From NCBI RefSeq assembly GCF_023715365.1, contig NZ_JAMBNZ010000002.1:351183-415182 (forward strand): a DNA stretch of 64,000 nucleotides. The letters run 5' to 3'. The notes under the pieces are model-generated. The model saw nothing but the letters and a program-made list of their open reading frames with translations. It did not search any database and had not been told where the DNA came from. Below, in pieces: positions 46,288 through 54,664 of this stretch. This DNA is from Georgenia satyanarayanai (lineage in GTDB: Bacteria > Actinomycetota > Actinomycetes > Actinomycetales > Actinomycetaceae). Numbering within the stretch: position 1 is the first letter of the stretch; each line of letters opens with the position of its first letter. A program made the translations under genes and the position numbers.

Positions 46288-48441
46288 TCAGGCGCCGGCG
46301 GTCCGCCGGCGCAGGAGGAGCCCGCCGCCGAGCGCCGCGAGCACGGCCGCCAGGGCGACGTACCCCGCGACGCCGCCGGCGCCCGTGCTCGGGAGGGAGC
46401 CGCCCGGCGCGGCCGAGGCGTCGTCCGTCGCCTCACCGGAGCCGGTCCCGGGCGCGTCGTCCGTTGGTACGGGCGTGGCGTCGGTGGGCTCGGGGCTCGG
46501 GCCGTCGGTGGGCGGCTCGGTCGGCTCCGGCACGCTCACCTCGAGGGCGAGCAGGTCCTCGATGAGGACGTCGAGCACGCCGTCACCCACCTTGACCCGG
46601 CTGTCGGCCGGCCAGCGGTTGCGCAGCGGGTCGACACGGACGTCGGCCGCGGCCGACGCACCCTCGCTCGCACGCGCCGCCAGCTCCTCCCCGGCCTCGG
46701 CGTCACCGGCCAGGCGCGCGTCGACGGAGGCGATGGCGTCACGCAGCGCGTCCGCCCACAGCTCGGTGGACTCCAGCCACCGGGCGGCGTCGGCGAGGAA
46801 GCCGTCGTGCACGCCGTCGGTGATGAGCTCCGGGACCACGGCGAGCAGCTCGGCGTAGGCGCTGAGCAGGTCCAGGGCGCCGTCGGTGTCGCCCTCCTCC
46901 CACGTCGTGCGGAACTCCTCCGCCAGAGCCGTGAGACCCGGTGCCTGCGGCTGCCACGGCTCGGCACCGAAGGTCGGCGCCTGCCGGTTGAGGTCGGCGA
47001 AGACGGCGAGGGCGGCCGTGACGTCGGCGTCGCCACCGGCGAGGAGGGCGAGAGAGCGCAGCCACGACTCCTCGGCGTCGAAGGTGGCGTCGTTCCAGGC
47101 GAAGTCGGCGACGCTCGCGACGACGACCTCCGAGGCGTAGGGCTGGTTCATCGGGTTGGACACGATCCCGGTGAGGTGCTCGGACAGGCCGTTGTCGCGG
47201 TAGGCGTACGGGCCGAGCAGGAGGCGTCCGGCCGTGTCACCGAAGTCGTTGACCGGGTAGTTGTCCCAGAGGAACGCCGGCCGCCCGTAGAGCTCGGAGA
47301 ACCGCTCGGCGTCCTCGGTGGTGATCGAGGTGGGCACGACGTCGGTGCCGGTCCACTGGATGACGACGGCCGGGTCGAGCGTCTCGCGGATGACGTCCTT
47401 GTACGCGGTGGCCTTGAGGTCCCCGTACTCGGTGGGGACCATCTGCAGCGGGCGCACGCCCTCGCGCTCGGCCACCCACGTCTGCTGGACGTCGTTGAGG
47501 AGGTCGACCTGTGCGGCCGCCGCAGCCGCCTGACCGGCCGGGCCGTACGCCTCGGCGTCGGCCTCGCAGTTCCAGTCGGTGTAGGCGATGTCGTCGAGGG
47601 CGATGTAGAAGGAGCGGCCCCCGGCGTCGTAGATCGCGTCGAGCTTCGCCTCGAGGTCGGCGCGGTGCTCCGGGTCGGAATAGCAGATCGACACGCCCGG
47701 GGAGACGGCGAAGGTGAACTGGACGTGGTTCTCGTCGGCGCGTGCGATGAGCTCGGTGAGCTCGGCGAGGGTGTCCTCGGGGTACGGCTCGCGCCACTGG
47801 TCGCGGTGGTACGGGTCGTCCTTGGGGGCGTAGACGTAGGTGTTGGCCTTGACCGAGCCGAGGAAGTCGAGATGGTCGAGCCGCTCGGCGTGCGTCCAGG
47901 GCTCGCCGTAGAAGCCCTCGATCGTCCCGCGCAGCGCCATCGCCGGATAGTCGATGACGGCGGCCTCCCGCAGCTCGGTGTCGCCGTTGACCTCGTCGAG
48001 CAGCTGGACGAGCGTCTGGACGCCGTAGAACTGCCCGGCGCCGTCGCGCCCGACGACGAGTGCACCGTCCGCGTCGCTGACGAGCGCGTAGCCCTCGGCC
48101 TGCTCCGGCACGCCCTCGTCCTCGACGGCGTCGGCCCCGACGACCGCGACCGCGAAGCCCGCGGGCTCCTGCCCCGGCTCGAGCACGGTGACGTCCTCGA
48201 CGCCGTACGCGTCGAGCGCGTCGAGGAGCGCGGCGAGCGCGGCGGCGTCGGTCGTCTCGTCCGTCACGACGGTGACATCGTCGACGGGCACCGACTCACC
48301 CGTGTAGGTCGCCTCGACCGGGGCCGGGACGAGGAGGGGGTCGGGCAGGGCGGCTGCGGCGGGCGAGGTCGACGACGGGAGCGCGACCGCGCCGGCGGCC
48401 AGCGCGAGCGTCACCCCCGAGGCCAGGACGGGATGTCTCAT
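46288..48441 (-). CDS. cell-wall-anchored GH84 beta-N-acetylglucosaminidase / hyaluronidase-like protein
   Basis: 717 residues. Signal peptide (about 1-33), GH20b-like N-terminal domain, then a GH84 catalytic domain (about 150-440): RGTIEGFYGEPWTHAERLDH and the catalytic Asp pair in YIALDDIAYTDW. A helical domain follows, then a Pro/Thr/Asp-rich stalk and a sorting signal LPSTG, membrane helix and RRRTAGA tail, so sortase should attach it to peptidoglycan. It probably trims GlcNAc from host or environmental glycans. The ATG has GAGAGG about 12 nt upstream. Confidence 0.92.
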   Translation of the reverse strand: MRHPVLASGVTLALAAGAVALPSSTSPAAAALPDPLLVPAPVEATYTGESVPVDDVTVVTDETTDAAALAALLDALDAYGVEDVTVLEPGQEPAGFAVAVVGADAVEDEGVPEQAEGYALVSDADGALVVGRDGAGQFYGVQTLVQLLDEVNGDTELREAAVIDYPAMALRGTIEGFYGEPWTHAERLDHLDFLGSVKANTYVYAPKDDPYHRDQWREPYPEDTLAELTELIARADENHVQFTFAVSPGVSICYSDPEHRADLEAKLDAIYDAGGRSFYIALDDIAYTDWNCEADAEAYGPAGQAAAAAAQVDLLNDVQQTWVAEREGVRPLQMVPTEYGDLKATAYKDVIRETLDPAVVIQWTGTDVVPTSITTEDAERFSELYGRPAFLWDNYPVNDFGDTAGRLLLGPYAYRDNGLSEHLTGIVSNPMNQPYASEVVVASVADFAWNDATFDAEESWLRSLALLAGGDADVTAALAVFADLNRQAPTFGAEPWQPQAPGLTALAEEFRTTWEEGDTDGALDLLSAYAELLAVVPELITDGVHDGFLADAARWLESTELWADALRDAIASVDARLAGDAEAGEELAARASEGASAAADVRVDPLRNRWPADSRVKVGDGVLDVLIEDLLALEVSVPEPTEPPTDGPSPEPTDATPVPTDDAPGTGSGEATDDASAAPGGSLPSTGAGGVAGYVALAAVLAALGGGLLLRRRTAGA

Positions 48442-48583
48442 CGGTGAAGCACCTCTCGGCTGGAGCACGTCCGGCGGGCGCCGGACGAGTGCCCCCAGCC
48501 TGTGCCCCGGCCCACACGACGGTCAACTCACGGGTGAGGGCGGGCCGCACGCTCGCGACCCGCCCTCCCCGTGCGCACGTCCG

Positions 48584-49813
48584 TCAGTGGGCGGGGTTCT
48601 CCGCCGGGGTGACGTCCTGGCCGAGGCTCGCCATGAGCTCGGTGAACCACGGCTGGGTGATGTCGAAGGCCTTGCCGCCGGCGATGCGCGGGAAGGCGAT
48701 CGTCGTCAGCGCATCACCGTTCTCCTCGTCGTGGCCGACGACGCCGGAGACGTCCTTGAAGGCGCTGTCGACGGCGAGGTCGACCATCGACTTGATGAGC
48801 GCGAGGTCCTGCGCGTTGGCCGCGGCCGAGCGGGAGAAGTAGCCCGACTTCTGGACCATGACCTTCTCGGCGCCGATGAGCTCGGCGAACTGCTTGGCGA
48901 ACCACTGGCCGGGGTTGATCGTGTCGAGCTTGACGTGGCCGAAGGGGTCGCGCTGGACCTCCTCCCCCTTGGCCTCGAGCTCGGCGATGATCTCGGGGAC
49001 GCCGGCTCCCTCGGAGAGGAAGATGTTGACGTTGCCGATCTCGTCCATGACGGCGCGCAGGCGCTGCGCCTCGCCCTCGAGGTCGAGCTTCATCTCGGGC
49101 AGGAAGACGGCGTGGACGTCCCAGCGCTCCTTGCTCAGACCCGCGCTGGGGTTCCACTCGGGGCGCTCGGCGACCCACTGGTGGTAGTCGCGGGCGGCGG
49201 CGGCGGTGAGCCAGCCGCAGTGACGGCCCATGACCTCGTGGACGATGAGCATCCGCGGGTTGGAGCGGTGCTCGCCGATGATGTTCTGGGCGAAGCGGCT
49301 GGCCTGCTCCGCGGCGGTGTGGGCGCCGAGGGACTGGCGGATCGGGATGATGTCGTTGTCGATGGTCTTCGGCAGCCCGACGACCGTCATGTGGTAGCCG
49401 TTGTCCTCGAGGTAGGCGGCGAGGTCGGCGGCCGTCGTGTTGGTGTCGTCGCCACCGATGGTGTGGAGGACGTCGACGCCGTCGGCCCGGAGCTGCTCGG
49501 CGGCGACCTTGAGCGGGTCGTCGCCCTCCTTGACGAGGCCGCGCTCGACGAGGTTCTTGGCGTTGGTGAGCTTGACGCGGCTGTTGCCGATCGGGCTGCC
49601 ACCGAAGTCGTGCAGCACGCTGGCCCTGGCGCGCGCGTCCTCGTCGATGACGACCTTCGTGCCGGTCAGCAGGCCGTGGTAACCGTACTGGTAGGCGATG
49701 ATCTCCACGTCCGGCGCCACCTCGGTGTAGCGCTCGATCAGGCCTCCGACCGCGGAGGACAGGCAGGGGGCGAAGCCACCTGCGGTGAGCAGGGCGACAC
49801 GGCGGACGGACAT
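48584..49813 (-). CDS. pfp: pyrophosphate-dependent phosphofructokinase
   Basis: 409 residues. Converts fructose 6-phosphate to fructose 1,6-bisphosphate with PPi. TAGGFAPCLSSAVGG at the N-terminus; GGDDTNTT carries the aspartate (GGDD rather than GGDG) that marks PPi use; PKTIDNDI is the catalytic loop; MGRHCGWL binds sugar. AAAGG precedes the ATG. Likely reversible, thus useful in both glycolysis and gluconeogenesis. Confidence 0.93.
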   Translation of the reverse strand: MSVRRVALLTAGGFAPCLSSAVGGLIERYTEVAPDVEIIAYQYGYHGLLTGTKVVIDEDARARASVLHDFGGSPIGNSRVKLTNAKNLVERGLVKEGDDPLKVAAEQLRADGVDVLHTIGGDDTNTTAADLAAYLEDNGYHMTVVGLPKTIDNDIIPIRQSLGAHTAAEQASRFAQNIIGEHRSNPRMLIVHEVMGRHCGWLTAAAARDYHQWVAERPEWNPSAGLSKERWDVHAVFLPEMKLDLEGEAQRLRAVMDEIGNVNIFLSEGAGVPEIIAELEAKGEEVQRDPFGHVKLDTINPGQWFAKQFAELIGAEKVMVQKSGYFSRSAAANAQDLALIKSMVDLAVDSAFKDVSGVVGHDEENGDALTTIAFPRIAGGKAFDITQPWFTELMASLGQDVTPAENPAH

Positions 49814-49920
49814 CGGCAACCTTTCGTCGGGTGGCGGCCGCGGGGCAGCGGCCGGCGAGCAGGGAGTGCTCGCGCGCGTCCCCCAGTGTAGGTCCGTCGG
49901 CCGGGTGGGCCTGGGCCCTC

Positions 49921-50799
49921 CTACCTCGTGGACGACGACGGCGGCGTGCCGGCGCCGTCCTCGTCCTCGGCGGACGCGGGCTCGGCCTCCTGGGCGGCGG
50001 CCTCGAGGAGCTCCTTGCCCTCGGCGAGCTCGCGCTCGGTGGGCTCGGGCACGCCGGTGCCCGGGACGCGGCGGCCGCCGGGGCCGGCCGGTGCGGCCGG
50101 CGCGGCAGTGGCCGGGGCCGTGCCGGAGGCGGCGCGTGCCTTGACCGAGGCGGCGTAGGCGTCGACGTACTCCTGGCCGGACAGGCGCAGGATCTCGTAC
50201 ATGATCTCGTCGGTGACCGAGCGCAGGACGAAGCGGTCGTCCTCGAGGCCGGCGTAGCGGCTGAAGTCGAGGGGCTTGCCGATGACGATGCCGATCGGCC
50301 GCAGCCGCGGGATGCGGGTGCCGATCGGCTGGGCGATGTTCGTGCCGATCATCGCGACCGGGACGACGGGGGCGCCGGACTGGAGGGCGAGGCGGGCCAC
50401 GCCGGTCTTGCCGCGGTAGAGGCGGCCGTCGGGGCTGCGGGTGCCCTCGGGGTAGATCCCGAACAGCCCGCCCTCCTCGAGGCGGCGCAGACCGGTGCGC
50501 AGCGCGGCCTCGCTGGCGCGTCCGCCGCTGCGGTCGACCGGGATCGTGCCGACACCGCGCATGAAGCCGGCGACGAGCTTGCCCTTGACGCCGCGCCCGG
50601 TGAAGTAGTCCTGCTTGCCGAGGAAGACGACGGACCGGCGCACCATGAGCGGGAGGAAGAAGGAGTCGATGACGGCGAGGTGGTTGCTCGCGAGGATCGC
50701 CGCGCCCTCCTCGGGCACGTTCTCCGCGCCGCGGATCCACGGCTGGTAGAAGACGCGCAGCGTCGTGCCCAGCGTCGCCTTCATCAAGCCGTAGAACAC
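49921..50799 (-). CDS. plsC: 1-acyl-sn-glycerol-3-phosphate acyltransferase
   Basis: 292 residues. Catalytic NHLAVIDSFFLPL (HX4D) and YPEGTRSPDG, plus VPVAMIGTN. A probable amphipathic helix opens the protein, and the last 60 residues are an Ala/Pro/Glu-rich tail with no known domain. Probably the housekeeping phosphatidate-forming enzyme. GTG 50799 has AAAGGGG at good distance. Divergent from the small membrane protein gene. Confidence 0.92.
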   Translation of the reverse strand: MFYGLMKATLGTTLRVFYQPWIRGAENVPEEGAAILASNHLAVIDSFFLPLMVRRSVVFLGKQDYFTGRGVKGKLVAGFMRGVGTIPVDRSGGRASEAALRTGLRRLEEGGLFGIYPEGTRSPDGRLYRGKTGVARLALQSGAPVVPVAMIGTNIAQPIGTRIPRLRPIGIVIGKPLDFSRYAGLEDDRFVLRSVTDEIMYEILRLSGQEYVDAYAASVKARAASGTAPATAAPAAPAGPGGRRVPGTGVPEPTERELAEGKELLEAAAQEAEPASAEDEDGAGTPPSSSTR

Positions 50800-50850
50800 T
50801 CACTACCCCTTTGCTGCCGGCGGCGCCGGATCGGGCCGCGCGTTCCTGAA

Positions 50851-50864
50851 GCACTCTAGAGTGC
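50851..50864. promoter_or_regulatory. perfect 14-bp palindrome overlapping a -10 hexamer
   Basis: GCACTCTAGAGTGC. It contains TAGAGT (50856-50861), eight nt before ATG 50870. A protein bound here would block this promoter. The half-sites resemble those of CIRCE, but the spacer is 2 nt rather than 9. Confidence 0.5.
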
Positions 50865-50869
50865 TCCCC

Positions 50870-51343
50870 ATGGCTGGTCCTACCCGGGGCGCCGCTGACG
50901 GCGACCACGTGCCCGACGACGACCTCGACGCCCAGTGGGCCGAGCTCACCGCGCGTCTGGGTGAGCTGCGGCTGCCTCCGGAGGAGGAGTCCGGGCCGGA
51001 CCCCGAGCCGCTACCCCCGCCCGCGCCGCCCGCGCCGGGCCCGCGGGACTACTCACCCTCGGCCGAGACGGAGGACGACGACCGCGCCCGCGACGTCGTC
51101 GACGGCTTCACCGAGCCGGACCCGGAGCCGCTGTCCCGTTCGGAGCCGGTGCTCGTCGTCGCCTGGGGCGGGGTGCTCGGCGGGCTGGCCGTCATGCTGC
51201 TGTGCGTCCTGCTGTGGCGCTCGGCGCCGGGCGTGGTCTGGCTCGTCGCCGTCGGGGCGCTGGCGGTGGGCGTGGGCCTGCTCCTGTGGCGCATGCCGGC
51301 CCGCCGCGACACCGACGACTACGACGACGGCGCCGTCGTCTGA
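50870..51343 (+). CDS. hypothetical membrane protein with two C-terminal helices
   Basis: 157 residues, not recognised. The N-terminal 90 residues are acidic and Pro/Glu/Asp-rich, possibly disordered. Two membrane helices follow (VLVVAWGGVLGGLAVMLLCV and VVWLVAVGALAVGVGLLLW), then a short charged tail. ATG 50870 follows the palindromic -10 and appears leaderless. It converges on glucokinase with a hairpin between. Confidence 0.75.
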   Translation: MAGPTRGAADGDHVPDDDLDAQWAELTARLGELRLPPEEESGPDPEPLPPPAPPAPGPRDYSPSAETEDDDRARDVVDGFTEPDPEPLSRSEPVLVVAWGGVLGGLAVMLLCVLLWRSAPGVVWLVAVGALAVGVGLLLWRMPARRDTDDYDDGAVV

Positions 51344-51353
51344 CCCGGGGCGC

Positions 51354-51378
51354 CCGCCCGGCCACGTGCGCCGGGCGG
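51354..51378. terminator. short hairpin between convergent genes
   Basis: 9-bp GC-only stem (CCGCCCGGC and its complement) with a CACGTGC loop, 11 nt after the upstream stop and 9 nt before the glk stop. Confidence 0.6.
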
Positions 51379-51387
51379 TACCCGACG

Positions 51388-52326
51388 TCAGTGACGGACG
51401 AGGTCGGCGGCGCCGACGATGCCGGCCTCGCTGCCCATCTCGGCGAGCACGATCTGCGCCTCGGGCCGGTAGCCGCGGGCGGAGAGCTGGTCACGGAAGG
51501 ACGCCCGGGCGGCCTCGAGGACGAGGTCCCCGGTGTCGGCGACCCCGCCGCCGATGACGAAGAGCTCGGGGTCCAGGACGGCGACGAGGTCGGCGATCCC
51601 GGCTCCCACCCAGCGGCCGAGCTCGGTGACGAGGTCACGGGAGAGCGGGTCACCCTCCGCCGCGGCCAGCGTGACGTGCTGCCCGCGCACCTTGCCGCCG
51701 TCGGCGGCCGCGAGCTCGCGCAGGCGCCCGGCGCGGTCCTCGTCGGTGATGAGGGCGTTGCGGGCGGCGCGGGTGAGCGCGCGCCCCGAGGCGTACATCT
51801 CCCAGCAGCCCTCGTGGCCGCAGCCGCAGTAGTGACCCGAGGGCACCACGCGCATGTGGCCCAGCTCGGCCGCCGCGCCGAAGGCCCCGCGGAGCAGGCG
51901 GTCGTCCAGCACGATGGCGCCGCCGAGCCCGGTGCCGAGCGTGAGCATGACCATCGAGCGGGCGTTGCGGCCGGCGCCGAAGCGGAACTCCGCCCAGCCC
52001 GCGGCGTTCGCGTCGTTCTCGATGACGATCGGGACCTCGATGCCGCGCGCCAGCCGGTCACGCAGCGGGTAGTCGCGCCACGCGATGTTCGGGGCGAAGC
52101 GCATGCCGTCGCGGTCCGGGCTGACGAAGCCGGCCGCGGCCACGCCCACGCCGGTGATGTCGTACCCGGACCGCAGCTCGGCGACGCACGCGATGACCGC
52201 GCTCTCGATCGCCTCGGGGTCCAGGGCGTCCGTCGCGCGGCGGGTCTGCGCGAGCACCCGGCCGGTCTCGTCGACAACACCGGCGGCGATCTTCGTCCCG
52301 CCGATGTCGATACCGATCGTCGTCAT
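51388..52326 (-). CDS. glk: ROK-family glucokinase
   Basis: 312 residues. IGIDIGGTKIAAGVVD (phosphate loop), ENDANAAGWAEF (catalytic Asp), GTGLGGAIVLDD, and the ROK zinc signature GHYCGCGHEGCWEMYASG. It makes glucose 6-phosphate from glucose; polyphosphate use is possible in actinobacteria and is not decided here. ATG 52326 follows AGGAA. Divergent from the acyl-CoA ligase gene across 125 bp. Confidence 0.93.
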   Translation of the reverse strand: MTTIGIDIGGTKIAAGVVDETGRVLAQTRRATDALDPEAIESAVIACVAELRSGYDITGVGVAAAGFVSPDRDGMRFAPNIAWRDYPLRDRLARGIEVPIVIENDANAAGWAEFRFGAGRNARSMVMLTLGTGLGGAIVLDDRLLRGAFGAAAELGHMRVVPSGHYCGCGHEGCWEMYASGRALTRAARNALITDEDRAGRLRELAAADGGKVRGQHVTLAAAEGDPLSRDLVTELGRWVGAGIADLVAVLDPELFVIGGGVADTGDLVLEAARASFRDQLSARGYRPEAQIVLAEMGSEAGIVGAADLVRH

Positions 52327-52451
52327 CGATGATTCCTGTCCGTCGTCGTGGACCCGGCACCGCCTCCCTGTGGAGGTGGCCCCGAACGCCCAGATCTGCC
52401 ATATCGTGGAGTCGGTAGTCATTCCCTCCGACCGCTGCCACTGGAGTCAGT

Positions 52452-54275
52452 ATGGACGAGTTCCATGTCCCCCTTGCCGTGACGTCCGAATCATCGACCA
52501 GCGTGAGCGACCTCCTCATCGCGCAGGCCACGTCCTCCCCCTCCAAGGTGCTCATCGAGCGCCAGGAGAACGGGGTCTGGCGCGAGTACACGACCAGCGC
52601 GGTCCTCGAGCTCGTGGAGAGCGTGGCGAAGGGACTCATGGGCGCCGGCGTCGGTCCTGGGGACCACGTGGCGATCATGTCCCGCACCCGCTTCGAGTGG
52701 ACGATCCTCGACTTCGCGATCTGGCACGCCGGCGCCGTCCCGGTGCCGGTCTACGAGACGTCCTCCCCCGACCAGTGCGCGTGGATCCTCGGGGACTCCG
52801 ACTGCGTGGCCGCCGTCGTGGAGACCTCCGCCCACGCCGCGACCGTCACGCAGGCCCGCGAGGAGAACGGCGGCCTGCCGCACCTGGCGCAGGTGTGGAC
52901 GCTCGACGACGGTGCCATCGACACCCTCGTGGCCCTCGGCCGTGAGATCAGCGACGCCGACCTCGCCGCCCGCCACTCCGCCGTCGGCCTCGACGACATC
53001 GCGACGATCATCTACACCTCCGGCACGACCGGCCGGCCCAAGGGCGCCGAGCTCACCCACGGCAACTTCGTCGAGCTGTGCCGTAACGCCATCGAGGACC
53101 TCCACGAGGTGTTCGACTACCCCGGCGCGCGCACGCTGCTGTTCATGCCGCTGGCCCACGTGTTCGCACGTTTCGTCGAGGTCCTCGTCATCGCCGCGGG
53201 CGTCCCGCTGGGCCACACGCCGGACACCAAGGACCTCGTCGCCGACATGGGCACCTACCGCCCGACCTTCATCCTCTCGGTCCCGCGCGTCTTCGAGAAG
53301 GTCTACAACGCCGCCGAGCAAAAGGCCGCGGCCGGCGGCAAGGTGAAGATCTTCCGGTGGGCTGCGAAGGTCAACATCGCCTACTCCCGTGCGCTGGACC
53401 AGCCGGGCGGCCCCGGGGTGCGGCTCAAGGCGCTCCACAGGGTCGCCGACGCGCTCGTGCTCAAGAAGATCCGGGCCGTGCTCGGTGGGCAGGCCGTCTA
53501 CGCGGTCTCCGGCGGCGCACCGCTCGGCGAGCGTCTCGGGCACTTCTTCCGTGGCCTGGGCCTCGTGGTGCTCGAGGGCTACGGCCTCACCGAGACCACC
53601 GCGCCCGTCGCCGTCGCGCGTCCCGGCCGCGTGAAGATCGGCACCGTGGGCACGCCGCTGCCCGGGTGCGGCATCAGGATCGCCGACGACGGCGAGATCC
53701 TCGCCAAGGGGATTGCGGTGTTCCGGGGCTACCACAACAACGCCGAGGCGACGGCGGAGGCCTTCTCCGAGGGCTGGTTCCACACCGGCGACGTCGGACG
53801 GCTCGACGAGGACGGCTGCCTGACGATCACCGGCCGCAAGAAGGAGATCATCGTGACGGCCGGGGGCAAGAACGTGGCACCCAGCCAGCTCGAGGACCCC
53901 ACCCGCGCCCACCCGCTGATCTCCCAGTGCCTGGCGATCGGCGATCGCCGGCACTTCATCAGCATGCTCATCACCCTCGACGCCGAGATGCTGCCCAGCT
54001 GGCTGAAGAACCACGGCAAGGAGCCGATGAGCGTCCAGGAGGCCGCCCAGGACCCGCTCGTGCGCGAGCACATCCAGATGGAGATCGACCGGACGAACAA
54101 GAAGGTCTCGCGCGCCGAGTCCATCCGGAAGTTCGTCATCCTCGACGAGGACTTCACCGTGGACAACGGCTACCTCACGCCCTCGATGAAGGTGCGACGC
54201 AACGCGGTCCTCCGCGACTACGCGAAGACCATCGACGACCTCTACGCCGAGGCGCCCGCCGCCGCCCGTGGCTGA
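52452..54275 (+). CDS. fadD: long-chain fatty-acid-CoA ligase (FadD15-like AMP-forming synthetase)
   Basis: 607 residues. Adenylating enzyme: P-loop YTSGTTGRPKGAELTHGN, EGYGLTETTAP, GWFHTGDVGRLDEDGCL and the C-terminal KKEIIVTAGGKNVAPS hinge. The FACS-type VARFVEVLVIAAGV and NAAEQKA segments fit long-chain substrates. It would supply acyl-CoA to the acyltransferases and acyl-CoA reductase seen in the window. GGAG lies 5 nt before the ATG. Confidence 0.93.
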   Translation: MDEFHVPLAVTSESSTSVSDLLIAQATSSPSKVLIERQENGVWREYTTSAVLELVESVAKGLMGAGVGPGDHVAIMSRTRFEWTILDFAIWHAGAVPVPVYETSSPDQCAWILGDSDCVAAVVETSAHAATVTQAREENGGLPHLAQVWTLDDGAIDTLVALGREISDADLAARHSAVGLDDIATIIYTSGTTGRPKGAELTHGNFVELCRNAIEDLHEVFDYPGARTLLFMPLAHVFARFVEVLVIAAGVPLGHTPDTKDLVADMGTYRPTFILSVPRVFEKVYNAAEQKAAAGGKVKIFRWAAKVNIAYSRALDQPGGPGVRLKALHRVADALVLKKIRAVLGGQAVYAVSGGAPLGERLGHFFRGLGLVVLEGYGLTETTAPVAVARPGRVKIGTVGTPLPGCGIRIADDGEILAKGIAVFRGYHNNAEATAEAFSEGWFHTGDVGRLDEDGCLTITGRKKEIIVTAGGKNVAPSQLEDPTRAHPLISQCLAIGDRRHFISMLITLDAEMLPSWLKNHGKEPMSVQEAAQDPLVREHIQMEIDRTNKKVSRAESIRKFVILDEDFTVDNGYLTPSMKVRRNAVLRDYAKTIDDLYAEAPAAARG

Positions 54276-54285
54276 CGTCCCCGCC

Positions 54286-54321
54286 ACGGCCGGTGCCCGC
54301 GACCGCGCGGGCACCGGCCGT
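54286..54321 (+). terminator. hairpin terminator after fadD
   Basis: Perfect 15-bp stem with a 6-nt loop, 10 nt after the stop. Confidence 0.85.
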
Positions 54322-54380
54322 CGTGCGTGCAGGGCGTGGCGCACCGCTGCCGGTGCCCGCGCGCGGTGGCCGGGCACGGC

Positions 54381-54578
54381 TCAGGCCGTCCCTGCTCGCC
54401 GCAGCCGCAGCGGCGGGACGAGCCCGCTGTCGGCGAGGACGGCCAGCGCCGTGCGCTCGTCCTCCCCGAGGTCACGGGCCAGCGGGGCCTGCGCGCGGCC
54501 GGGCCCGGTGAGGAAGCTGACCACGCAGTCGTCACAGGCGATGGTCCGCATGGTGCAGGAGTCGCAGTCGATGATCAT
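54381..54578 (-). CDS. small cysteine-rich conserved protein
   Basis: 65 residues, MIIDCDSCTMRTIACDDCVVSFL. Two CXXC pairs spaced eleven residues apart suggest a metal knuckle, followed by ERTALAVLADSGLVPPLRLRR. Similar small proteins recur in actinobacteria, but no function is known to me. ATG 54578 was chosen because the cysteine motif begins at once; upstream codons are low-complexity Arg/Pro. Divergent from the exonuclease gene. Confidence 0.75.
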   Translation of the reverse strand: MIIDCDSCTMRTIACDDCVVSFLTGPGRAQAPLARDLGEDERTALAVLADSGLVPPLRLRRAGTA

Positions 54579-54664
54579 GCCGCGACCGTAGGGGCGACCT
54601 CTGACATCGCCGGTTCCGGCACGGCACCGGGGGCTTGTCGGTGGTCGCACGTACGGTCGGACTC

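Noticed and set aside
44752..48447. 1231-codon plus-strand frame opposite DAHP synthase and GH84
   Set aside because: Antisense shadow of two well-supported genes; composition is unlike a folded protein.
50851..50864. CIRCE (HrcA) element
   Set aside because: The half-sites resemble CIRCE but the spacer is 2 nt, not 9, and no chaperone gene follows.
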